A stretch of 64,000 bases of DNA from Tubulanus polymorphus (lineage: Eukaryota > Nemertea > Palaeonemertea > Tubulaniformes > Tubulanidae): positions 7,350,231 through 7,414,230 of the forward strand of contig NC_134033.1 of assembly GCF_964204645.1 (NCBI RefSeq). The letters run 5' to 3'. Below, one piece after another: positions 53,841 to 64,000 of this stretch. The stretch's first letter is position 1; every line of letters starts with the position of its first letter. Made by a program: the position numbers and the translations under genes. The notes under the pieces are model-generated. The model worked only from the letters and a program-made list of their open reading frames with translations. It had not been told where the DNA came from and searched no databases.

Positions 53841-56800
53841 TAGATTTAGATTTGGCTGTAGTTAAGACTGATTTGCTTTTTTTAGGGGCGATATGGGAGT
53901 CTGACATCTTTAATTTAGAACTAGCTAGTGTATTATTTGACTCAGTTGATCGTTTATGTCTCTGTCTGCGAGATAATCGTGATATCTTAGAGAAAGTAGT
54001 GCTATTAGCAGTAGGCCTAGGTTGAGATAACTTTGAGAAGAGTTGAGTAATATCAATTAGATGTTTCATAATCCAATTAATCAATATCAATCTAACAAAA
54101 TCAGAATAGTAAGAAATGTTCTTAAGATAAGATAATTCATTGGGAGATGAAAATACACTTGAAATATCCTTTTCATAATAGGTTGCAATGCAAGCACCAA
54201 TTAATGTAGCAGGGCCACAGACAGATGAACATGTTTGGAGTGGGTAATAACTAGTACAATTATTACTACATACATGCACTAAATTTTCAGTAACAAAATG
54301 AGGATCATGGAGGTGGATATAAACAGGATCAGCGCAATTCAAACCTTTCAAAACAGAGCTTAAATGATTTTTAAATTCCCTAGGACAACCCCATGCTAAT
54401 GTATCAGCATAACACACTTTGTTACTTTTTGGGTAAAAAACTACTAGTGCATAATGATTGGCAACAACATGTCCATAAGAATTTAGAAATACGAAATCAT
54501 TTTGGGTGCCAACATGCAGGAAAAGAATTAGTTTATCACAACTTATGAGTGGATTAGGACCGAATCTTTTATATAAATTTGAAAAATATTTCTTAGCATC
54601 AAATGTAAGTGGCATCATAAATGCATGAATATTACAGTACTGTTCATTTATCATAGATGCAAAAGCATTTAACACAGATCCTTCAAACTATTTTTTTAGT
54701 TATCGTTAGATATAGATTAGTCATCGTCTGAAGTTCTGGTGCAGATACGCTATTATCATTACCAACAGGAAATTGTTGAGAGGGTTTTAAGGAAAAGAGC
54801 ATATTTGAAAATGCTTGAATCTGTTCCCAATCGACTGAATCAATGGGGCGTAAAGGCTTACTATTTACCCAAAGATTCATGGCAAAAAGATCTTGTTGTT
54901 TGGTTTTAGCATAATGTAAGAAAAGAAACCTATTAATCTGATCAATAGAATAGCAGCCCGTATCGAGTCTCACATGGATATTAATGGAAGGGTCACGGAC
55001 AATCCTTGACTGCATCTGTGGTTTTATGTCCTCCAACTGATTTTTGTGGGGCATAGTGGGGGCATCATCAGCCAAATGACATAAATTAGACATGTCACAA
55101 ATTCTGAATGACGTGACCTTTGATGGCATAGCAGTAGGATTTTTCAAAAACTGATAGTCATTGAGGCACATTTCTGTTGGATTGTAACTAAAATTTCTTC
55201 TACATACATGTTCATCATCAGAATCATTCTCATCACTATCATCAATTATGATTGGTTCGATACTTCCACCACCTGCGATACTTAGCTGTTTTTTGTTTTC
55301 CATCCATCTATCTTTCTGCATCTTTAATCTTTCTATCCTTTCTTTCGAACTATCTTCCTGCATCTTTTCTTCTTCCTCTATCGTTCCTTCCGAGAAATTG
55401 TCACAAGCCGCAGCCTTTCCTTCTTCCTCCATTGTCCGCCTGAAATACGCATTATCAACTCACTTTTTTTAGACATATCAATAGATAGAGTATGAAATTA
55501 CCCATATAGGCCTAACATAAAAAACATGGGTATCTCTGAGTCATTTGCATTAAGTCATTTGCATTTGTAGGTACTAAGATAATTGAATTATGTTGTACTT
55601 ACATTTCAGTGTGGTTTAAACTAACATGGTCTAGAAGATCTTTCCAATTCATGAATTCAACTCCGCAAAAACATGTCGAGTCAGCAGGATCCGTCTGTGG
55701 ATGAATAACCTAATGTAGAAGAGCACATTAATCTGTTTTTGCTTCAACATCTATGCAAAAATGACAAAAATGAACCCGCGTCTCGCAGAAAGGGCATCAA
55801 ACTTACATATTCCAGTGAATTCCTTTTTCTGTTAAATCTTTTAGTATTGTGACAACTTCTATTGTAGCATCCCTGAATATGAAAACAAAGCTTTACAGCA
55901 TAAATCATACCAATACCAATGAATTTCTATAATTTCATTTCGAGAAACATATTACTCACGTTCTTAGTCTAATAAAAAGGAGTTAATAATTTAGGCTTTA
56001 AACAAATACCAACACCAGCCACATCAATTTTAGTCATGTACTGGAAAAAAAGACAGATCTATGCATGCAAAGCCTTAAGGTAATTGTGAAATAAAAGTGA
56101 CCAAACTAATATTTCACTGAGAACCTTAGTGTCAGTGGTATATCGCTAACGCGACCCCTGACACTAAGTCGCGGAAGCCATATACGCGGTGATTTAAAAT
56201 TCTTTTTAATTCAACTCTAATTATATCATCACTACTCAGCTCTCATTCAACCGATTTCAAAAAATAAACCATTCTCAGGACTGGGTGAAACTAATATTAA
56301 ATCATATGTTCTTGAGATGATATGTACCTGGTCGAATGTGAAAAAGGCTCTTTGATCTTCACAACAGAATTGTTTCCTTGTATGATGCGCAACGTCAAAA
56401 CTGCTATACTGGATTGTAGGATACAAAAAACTGTTAAAATGTATCTCCTAACTTTAAAGATAAATCATGTACAAATCACACTTAGGAAAACAACTTTACC
56501 ACTATTGTTGAATCATCCCATGATCTTGCTTGATCATTCTTCAACTTGTTTTTCGCTATCAGCTATCAATATGATTCATTAATTCAATGCAAGGATTTTG
56601 AATAAAGTGGTTTCGTATTCAAGTTATAAAAACCAATTGCAAATCATTCATTTTCTAGGATATCAATGCTAAATGATTACCTTTGGTCGATGGACTGCTC
56701 TACTTCTTTGCATCTTTTCTATCTCATATGGAAAGTATTGAGGGCACCTGATTAAGAATCATTCATTATTTCCAGTAATCATTAAATTTATGTAGTTTGT

Positions 56801-57566
56801 ATACCTGGTAATTGGATAAAATAATGCAATTCTACGTACATTTGATTTTCATTTTTCAATAGTAGTAGTTCGATTATTCTGTTATTGATGAACTGATTTC
56901 CCTTACGGCTGGGGTGTAACAAGTCAGTCCTAGATCACAAAATTTAGAAAAAAACAAGTTAGTTTAAATCGCGAAAAATGCTTATAACCTACTGGGCTTA
57001 TTAAAATTAAACGATTACTTACGGTGAAAGGAGATCTCTTGAGAAGTGAAAATCAACAAACTTTACACCCAGTGTAAAGCATTCGCGGTGCAGCATTTCA
57101 TTGTAATGAAAAATCTTTGTGTCAGCATCGAAACTTTACAAAAGAAAGAAATTTAAAAATCAATACATCGATCATAAATATAGTACTTCAAGAAAAATCT
57201 ATTCTTGATACTTACTCATCACATCGAGGAAAAAGAGCTGGTACAATGATGGTCCCAGTACATTTATAGAGCAACAAACGAATTAATTCAACGTGTCTTC
57301 GCAGAACAATCTCAAGCGGGACATCACGCGTCATATTATTTGTTCCAACATTCAGCATCTTCACCTTTTTCAATTTTTTGTTATATAGGCCTACAACTAA
57401 TCAGTAAGCCAATGAAAATGAACAATATAAATCAGTACTGAACCGAGAAATTACCTTCCATCAATGTTTCGATGGTTTCTCCGGGGCACATCCTTGTCCA
57501 TTCAAATAAGCCTACACCATCTAGCCCAGCATACTTTAAAATGCTGTTTGCTACGAGACCAATACG
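53629..57566 (-). CDS. Multi-exon gene: SGNH-hydrolase-like, C2H2 finger, Ulp1-like cysteine protease
   Basis: Minus-strand exons with GT-AG sites join in phase: 57,566-57,455 (RIGLVANSILKY), 57,390-57,216 (VKMLNVGTNNM; IIVPALFPRCDE), 57,133-57,023, 56,929-56,840 (DLLHPSRKGNQF), 55,872-55,807. The first four resemble an SGNH hydrolase: NVGTNN block, then D..HP. Exon 55,709-55,603 has a C2H2-like CFCGVEF...LLDHVSLNH and joins the large exon 55,439-53,629 in phase; its junction with the preceding exon is one base out. The large exon has an acidic helical region, then NHYALVVFYP, YADTLAWGCP and SSVCGPATLIG, giving His, Asp and Cys of a C48/Ulp1-like protease. A one-base shift in an A-run near 54,680 splits it. 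It could be a transposon gene or a host gene; the first exon is not placed. Confidence 0.55.
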
Positions 57567-58640
57567 CTACAAAAAAAGATTATTTCCTGGTTGTAACTTC
57601 ATGGTCAGTCTCAGGCCAAACTCCCTGTGACATTGGCAATGTCACAGGGAGGTGTGAGAAAGCACACTGGTTACAGTAAGACCCTACTATGCAAAAGAAG
57701 TGAAACATATATGTATATCAATGTGATAGAATTGATTGAAAAAATTGTGCATAATAGTAGCTAGTGGCCAAAAATAGAACATAGTGTTATTGAAGTGAAA
57801 ATTTCTAAAATCCTCTGAAGCGGTGCTTATTTGGTAGCTACATAGGTATTCTTATTGAATAAGCATAAAGATAAGCGTGCACACACAGTAGCCTATACAT
57901 AAACAAGGGCCAGTTTCACCTTCACCTAAAAGTCCTGCAGTGTGAAGACTAACTTGTTCGCCTAAACCACCTGTACCAGGCTGTGGTAGGCCTAACATCA
58001 GGCACTAAATTAAAAAGATTCTTCTAAATCAAATTATCTATAAACACCCTCTTAATTGCAGGCAGACTGATTCAGGGAGGGGTGCAGCCGAAAATAGGGC
58101 ATACGTACCACTATCATATATAATTAAAAATCATAAGGGCACCAGATCATCAAAAAACATAATGCCTATATTTTGGAAGTACAGAGAACATGTTTTTGAA
58201 TATAAGCTTTTTAAAAATACCTGTTGATATTTTTCATTTTCCTTTTAAATTTCAGTGCAACTTAAAAGTTTTAAGGGGAGTGCACCCCTGTATCCTCTCC
58301 TGATCTGCCCCTGAATTGCCAGTTAACAAAATTTCTCAGCTTAATTGTTGGCTAACTACCTCAGTGAAACTGGGACCAGACCTAATGCATACACCCTCGG
58401 TGGCCAGGGCCAGGATTGAACAGTTAGGCTATATAAATAAAAGAATGAAAAGTACTTATCCTGAAATTGGCTCTATCTGCAACAAGAAATACATTTTCAT
58501 TGACTCTGAATGAATACAGGGACCTACCATTCTGATTCGAGGCCTTGAAATTTATTGTTTATTTTTTGTTGCTGGATTTGGAATGGTTGTTGAAATATTC
58601 CCGTCAATAGCTTCCCTGTAAAAACATACTAGCCAGCACT
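57567..58640. other. Upstream introns of the SGNH/protease gene
   Basis: A perfect hairpin lies at 57,621-57,651 (14-bp stem CTCCCTGTGACATT, loop GGC). A possible minus-strand exon between an acceptor near 58,617 and a donor near 58,530 has one open frame. Otherwise nothing recognised. Confidence 0.35.
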
Positions 58641-59144
58641 AGCTTGGCCGGAAAACCCGCCAGAAAATTGCGACTTTGAGACCTAGCGGTGGCGCCCTCC
58701 ACCGGAAACCGCCATCTTTTTTTCACTGGCGAGAACGCACAATGTGTTCGTTTATCAATGGTCGGAAAATCGTGAATAATCTACGCTATAGACGTGTGTA
58801 TGTCGGCTTTGTGTTGACTAACAAACGAACAATAAGCAGTGGAATCGGGTGATTCATCGATCGGCCCGCGGTGAGATCGTTCTCTTATCAATTTCTAATC
58901 CGAAATTTTTCGATTTCTCGATTTCATAAAAAATTTCCTCCCGGTCGTGCCATCGTTTTCTAAACATTAAATTATATTGAGTACACGCTACCTCCCGGGG
59001 TTTCACAGCCTTCGGTCCTAACTTATATTCCGTGGTGTTTTTTTATCGTCGTTTTCATCGATTCCGTTTTTTTTCATAATAATGAAAAATAAAAAATACA
59101 CTTCGTTTATAACTTAAGTTTTAGCGTACTTCAGTTTTCAGTAC
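58641..59144. promoter_or_regulatory. Candidate bidirectional promoter
   Basis: GC-richer than its surroundings. On the minus strand AAGATGGCGGTTTCCGG (YY1-like, near 58,710) is typical of transcription starts and points toward the SGNH/protease gene. On the plus side a small frame starts at 59,145. No TATA box on the minus side. Inferred from composition and layout. Confidence 0.35.
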
Positions 59145-59309
59145 AATGTCGGACAGAGGTTCTGTCCCTAAGGGGCAGAAGCGTTGTGCGGGAGCTTCGT
59201 GCTCAAAAATAAGATATCGACATACAAGGCAGTATGTCTCCGTTACAGCATCATCAAAATCTACCCTGCTCAAAGGAACGGTCGTCAATCGACAATACCG
59301 ACGAACTTG
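59145..59309 (+). CDS. Small open frame of unknown function in the duplicated unit
   Basis: About 54 codons (MSDRGSVPKGQKRCAGASC...) ending YRRT. The last 30-odd residues (YRHTRQYVSVT..SKSTLL.GTVVNRQ) are shared in frame with the second duplicate near 61,160-61,258, where the upstream part differs. It may be the last exon of a duplicated gene. Not recognised. Confidence 0.3.
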
Positions 59310-60275
59310 AGTCTGAGATGGAAAAACCAATTTCTACTGACTGACGTACTGAACTGAACTAGCCATGCAGCAGAGGCCACGACACCGGCAATTTGTTTGT
59401 TCACTTTAAAGATGACTGATTTATAATGCTGAATGAATGTGACACTAGATATAAGCAGTCAATTCAGTGGTAGAAAATTATTAGCCTATATGACAGGTAA
59501 CTTTACTTACTTCACTTCAACTTCAATGTCTTTTAAAACTTGTGAACAGTAAATGAATACTTATTTACAAATATTCTGTTGATTGTCTATTGTAGGTCAT
59601 TGTGTGTGTTCTGGTGTTGATTTTCTGAGATACAACTCAGGTTTTCTTAAGAATTAGAAGTAATACGCATTAAATTGAATGAGCTCAACATGCACAGAAT
59701 GAATTGTTGTCTCATGGTAAGTTTGAAAAACGGATGAAACATGAATTGAAAAGTCAATCCAGGTTTAATTGTTAGTATATGTATATCGGTTTAATTTCAG
59801 AAAGTAACCTCAATCACGAATCAAAAAGATTAACGAATCCAGCATTAATCATCATGAAATTAATAACAAGTGGTGAAACTCCTCGATTCTGATATAGTGA
59901 TGAGGTTTAAAGAGCTGGAATTTATTAATAACTACACGAGCAAGCATGCAATTGGAACTGGGATTGGATTTAGGCCTACTTTCTGTTAAAGACTTGGTCT
60001 TTGTGATTCGAGTTAAGTTAGAGATATCAGTGTCATTCTGTTGTCACACAATTTGCCATGTTACTAAATACGTATGTCACCATCTTGTCAGGCAGTCTGT
60101 ATATTGAATAAGATTTTGTACTAGAAAGTGGATAATAAATATAAATAAGAGTTTGTCGTGATGGATTTTATACTCAATTTCTAGCGAAAATCATGTATGG
60201 TCCATGAGGAGAGGAAAATAATGCAAATATCCAGTTGATCTGAATTACAGTCTAGCCCAACTTGCTGTCTGTATC
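59221..60275 (+). repeat. 1.05-kb duplication, copy 1 (holds the empty Polinton site)
   Basis: Collinear with 61,168-62,204: CATACAAGGCAGTA at the start, AGCAGAGGCCACGACACCGG, TAGGCCTACTTTCT, and CTTGCTGTCTGTATC at the end. Here TGTATC is followed by ATCAGG without interruption. By eye the copies differ at about one base in ten to twenty, plus small indels. Confidence 0.85.
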
Positions 60276-61020
60276 ATCAGGAATATATGTAGCGATGCCG
60301 CGTTGGATCCAAATATCTGTTATCAAAAAACTGACAGGGAGTTTAACTATTGTAAACTTTATTCAGACTTTAGTCATTTTCACATCATCAGAAACACAAC
60401 AATTGAGTGAATATATTTTACATATGGTTGACAAAGAAACCATGTCGCCCTTCAGCCAAGTTCCCTCAGAATGACTATCACAGCTGATCCCTTTTCCTTA
60501 CCTACAAAATTAATAAGTATCAATTCAGTAGTGGCTATATTTGAATTCCGAGTAATATCAGCAGTTTAATTCGATACTCACAGCAATTAATGCCTTTTAT
60601 TCGGTCTTTAAATTTCCGTTTGTTTGCTGATTACATTTATGATTCATAGATTATCAGCTGCCTTACTGTAATCAATCATTCCAGTGCGATTTTGATATTA
60701 CTCTTAGTTTCGCTTATTCGATGAGACGCCCGGAAGTAAATCGATACTGACATGTTTGACATGCATCGAAAATGTGGGATGGGATCAACCGGTCTCTAAC
60801 TGAAGGTAGAGACCGGCAACCAGTCTACAATTGAATGGGACAGGCAACCAGTCTACACATGAGTCATTCTGCAGATTAGACTGGTCGCCTGTCCAATTCT
60901 GCGCCACCCGCATTCGCAGTCAGAATAGGACTTAGAGAATAGGTTTAACCCGTCCGCCATCTTCCGCAGAATATACGGATCCAATCAGATTTCAGTATTT
61001 CATCACGTGAACAATGTAAC
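60276..61020. other. Spacer between duplicates
   Basis: Contains short direct repeats: GGTCTCTAACTGAAGGTAGAGACCGG is locally palindromic near 60,790-60,817, and GGCAACCAGTCTACA occurs twice (60,816, 60,844). No gene supported; 60,262-60,474 is an open frame without recognisable features. Confidence 0.4.
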
Positions 61021-61284
61021 ATGGACGCCTCCAGAGTGTCTCGATTTACGTTCCACGGACCTCTTATAAGTCGATTTTTACATCAATGGAAGAAAGAAAC
61101 TCGACCAAAACTATCAGGTAACGCTTCTACGAGAACCTGTACTGCGTGTGGCCTCGAAGATATCGGCATACAAGGCAGTACGTCTCCGTTACAGTACCAT
61201 CAAAATCTACCCTGCTCGAAGGAACGGTCGTCAATCGACAACAATACCGACGAACTTGAGAAATGGAAAACCAATTTCTACTGA
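61021..61284 (+). CDS. Small open frame, unknown, possible first exon
   Basis: 87 codons from ATG (MDASRVSRFTFHGPLISRF). A plausible donor occurs at AAACTATCAG/GTAACG (about 61,116), so only the first about 32 codons may be an exon. It precedes the second duplicate. Not recognised. Confidence 0.3.
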   Translation: MDASRVSRFTFHGPLISRFLHQWKKETRPKLSGNASTRTCTACGLEDIGIQGSTSPLQYHQNLPCSKERSSIDNNTDELEKWKTNFY

Positions 61285-62204
61285 CTGACTTACTAAACTG
61301 AACCAGCCATGCAGCAGAGGCCACGACACCGGCAATTTGTTTGTTCACTTAAGATGACTGATTGATTATGCTGAATTTGACACTAGAGGTGAAAATATTA
61401 GCCTATACGACAGGTACCTTCACTTCACTTCAATGTGTTTTAAAACTTGTGAACAATAAATGAATACTTATTTACAAATATTCTGTTGATTGTCTATAGT
61501 AGGTCATTGTGTGTGTTCTGATGTTGATTTTCTGAGATACAACTCAGGTTTTCTTAAGAATTAGAAGTTATACGTATTAAATTGAATGAGCTCAACATGC
61601 ACAGAATGAATTGTCGTTGTAGATGGTAAGTTTGAAAAACGGATGAAACATGAATTGAAAAGTCAATCCAGGTTTAATTGTTAGTATATGTATATCGTTT
61701 TAATTTCAGAAAGTAACCTCAATCACGAATCAAAGAGATTAACAAATCCCGCATTAATCATCATGAAATTAGATTCCAAATAACAAGTGGTGAAACTCCT
61801 AGATTCTGATACAGTGATGAAGTTTAAAGAGCTGGAATTTATCAATAACTCACGAGCGAGCATGCAATTGGAATTGAGATTGGATTTAGGCCTACTTTCT
61901 AGTCAAGACTTTGTCTTTGTGATTCGAGTTAAGTTAGAGATATCAGTGTCGTTCTGTTGTCACACAATTTGCTATGTCACAAAATACGTATGTCACCGTC
62001 TTGTCAGGCAGTCTGTATATTGAATAAGATTTTGTACTAGAAAGTGGACAATAAATATAGAATTGCCAGTGAAAAAGAGTTTGTCGTGATGGATTTTATA
62101 CTCAATTTCTAGCAAAAATCATGTATAGTCCATGAGGAGAGGAAAATATTGCAAATATCCAGTTGATCTGAATTACTGGTCTATTCCAACTTGCTGTCTG
62201 TATC
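61168..62204 (+). repeat. 1.05-kb duplication, copy 2 (Polinton target)
   Basis: Matches copy 1 up to CTGTCTGTATC at 62,204, where the Polinton TIR begins. The last six bases TGTATC are the left target duplication. Confidence 0.85.
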
Positions 62205-64000
62205 AGTAATTGGAAGATGGCGTTTTCAGGCCAGAGGGCGTGAGGGCGAGACATCCCACTCATCACCACAAGTAATTTTTTTTCTTAATAAATGGGAGAC
62301 AGTGAGTTCCAAACAGAAAACAATAATGTCAATAAAAATCAATATTATTGCCAATATTGTAAAAAATACATCGATACATCTCATAAAACACGGCATGAAA
62401 AAACTGCAAATCATATAAAAAATGTAATAGATTTTGAAACTCCAGAAAATTCTAATGAAAGAAAAGAACGATTAGAAAATATGAATGTGGATGAAATAAA
62501 ATGTGAAGTTTGTAATGAATTTATAGTAAAAAGGAATTATAATAGACATCTCGAATCACAAAAACATTATAAAAATTTAAATAAAAATGTTTTAGGATTA
62601 GAATATTTTGATAATAAACCTCAACAAGTAAAAGAATCAACTTCAAAAACAAAATCCATTTCAAATAAACCTTACATGGAAAATGTTAGAAATTATATTG
62701 ATTCACTAGAAATAAAAGATACAATTGAAATTTTAGAAACATTACATAGTAAAATTGGTCCTGCAGCTATTATATTTAGATTCTTTAAAGGTACAACAAT
62801 AGAAGATTATAGTAAATTTAATGAAATAATAGAAAAAATACTAGATTTGATAACAGATGTTGAATATCCAAAAATTAGTATCTCTGGGAAAGTAAGTTTT
62901 ATAAAGTCAGAAGAAAAAATGGATTATAATATTCAAACACACTCTGAAGAAATAATTTCAAAAACACAAATAAAAGAGAAGTTAGAAAAAATATTTAATG
63001 AATTTAAACGTCATATTGAAGAAAGATATTTTGAGGGTTCTGGCTTAACATTGAATGAAATTATATATTTAGATTTAAATGTTTATAATACAAAAAGAAA
63101 TAAAACATCAAAAAGTAATAAAATGTTTAAAAATGATTCAAACTTTATAACAGAAAAAGATATGAAAGCATCAAGTTATATCAAATTACCATTTATAACA
63201 AAAGCAGTAATAAATATTCAAAATGAAGATAATAAATGTTTTCTATGGTCAATTATTAGTTGCTTACATCCAACAGAAGAACATGTTGATAGAATAACAG
63301 ATTACCGGAAATATGAAACATTATATAAAATTGATCAATATCCAGTAACTATAAAAATGATTCCTAAAATAGAAAAAGTTAATAATTTAAAAATAAATGT
63401 ATTCGAATTAATGCAATTACCAAAGACAAAAGGTGAAAATATTAAAGATTATACATTGGAAGCTTTATATTTAACTGAATATTATGATGATGAAAATGCT
63501 ATAGATTTGTTATATTACAAAAAAGATGAAAATGAACATTATATGTGGTTAAAACAAATTGATTTATTCTTTAGAACAGAAAGTGATTTTAACAGCCATA
63601 AAATTTATCTATGTAGAAAATGTTTATCTAAATTTAGAACTGAGAATACATTATTAAAACATAAAGAATTATGTGATAATAAAGATTTTTGTAAATTAAT
63701 AATGCCAACAGAAAAAGATTATAAATTGAAATTTACTAATCATAAATTTAAAAATATTGTTCCATTTGTAATTTATGGGGATTTTGAATCATTGAATAAA
63801 GAATTAACTGATCAAGATAGAAAAGAAATATATAACAAAAAGCAATTATTAAAATCAATGGATAAAGGAAGTGAATTAAATGAAGACATAATACAAGACC
63901 CACCAATTATAAATACAATTAAAAAAGTTCATCAAAGAGCTGCTGCTTATGGAATTTATATAAAATCAAATTATCCCGAATTATATGAAAGTCAATATAT
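62205..64000 (+). mobile_element. Polinton/Maverick element 2, left end, runs off the window
   Basis: The TIR starts AGTAATTGGAAGATGGCG at 62,205 and ends in the polB start codon region at about 62,298 (94 bp). It is similar to element 1 (shared inner 45 bases: CCACTCATCACCACAAG, T-run, TTAATAAATGGGAGA) with a diverged outer half. polB follows inward on the plus strand. Same family as element 1, a different copy, opposite orientation. Confidence 0.92.
62291..64000 (+). CDS. polB: Protein-primed DNA polymerase B, N-terminal part, frame intact
   Basis: The frame is open from ATG 62,291 to the window edge (570 codons, no stop). Order: zinc fingers YYCQYCKKYIDTSHKTRH and KCEVCNEFIVKRNYNRH (the second is disrupted in element 1), a helical region, NEDNKCFLWSIISCLHP, CRKCLSKF...H zinc finger, Exo I YGDFES near residues 491-496, then at least 70 residues including VHQRAAAYGIYI that element 1 lacks. 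It is highly similar to element 1 but without its frameshifts, so the breaks there are not a family feature. Whether this copy carries the intein lies beyond the window. Confidence 0.92.

Noticed and set aside
53629-54675. The Ulp1-like protease as the missing Polinton maturation protease
   Set aside because: It lies 13 kb outside the Polinton TIRs, has introns upstream, lacks the Polinton start motif, and differs in length and layout from adenain-type proteases.

Overview
The window is animal nuclear DNA, most likely from a marine invertebrate. Genes have GT-AG introns, and almost everything recognisable is mobile DNA of metazoan type: Polinton/Maverick elements, a P-element-like transposase, a TNP2/CACTA-like transposase, an LTR retrotransposon, MITEs, tRNA-derived SINE heads and satellites. 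I cannot name the species.

1-10 kb: a multi-exon minus-strand P-element/THAP9-like transposase gene (exons from 10,059 down to about 137), already frameshifted, is split by a young LTR retrotransposon (1,159-8,389; TSD ATAG, tRNA-Phe primer site). That element carries only gag and an aspartic protease. Its leader holds seven hairpins that mimic the antisense of a tRNA T-arm. 10-18 kb: repeats, then a plus-strand multi-exon TNP2-like transposase gene (12,982-17,383) with two MITEs in its introns.

18,406-40,724: a complete Polinton/Maverick, 22,319 bp, with identical 93-bp TIRs, 5'-AG...CT-3' ends and a 6-bp TSD (AGCAAT), inserted in an exon of a small unknown gene. Its gene block (25.1-40.6 kb) holds a packaging ATPase, retroviral-type integrase, major and minor capsid proteins, several small membrane proteins, a zinc-finger protein with a VLTF3-like C-terminal half, and a protein-primed DNA polymerase B. 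The polymerase is split at its YxDTDS active-site motif by an intein with a LAGLIDADG endonuclease. Most genes start just after one repeated T-tract/TAAATAAATG motif. The left third (18.8-24.8 kb) is filled by later insertions and a 31-bp satellite that truncates one Polinton gene. No maturation protease is visible. Many genes carry single-base frameshifts or in-frame TAA, so this copy looks defective, although capsid and ATPase frames are open.

40.7-53.5 kb: repeat-rich DNA with a candidate host promoter and first exons (43.1-44.6 kb, including three tandem exon-like cassettes), a 1.55-kb direct repeat in two copies, MITEs, SINE heads and tandem repeats. 53.6-57.6 kb: a minus-strand multi-exon gene combining an SGNH-hydrolase-like domain, a C2H2-type finger and a Ulp1/C48-like cysteine protease. 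59.2-62.2 kb: a diverged 1.05-kb tandem duplication. The second copy received another Polinton at 62,205 (TIR plus an intact polymerase N-terminus running off the window), and the first copy preserves the empty target site.
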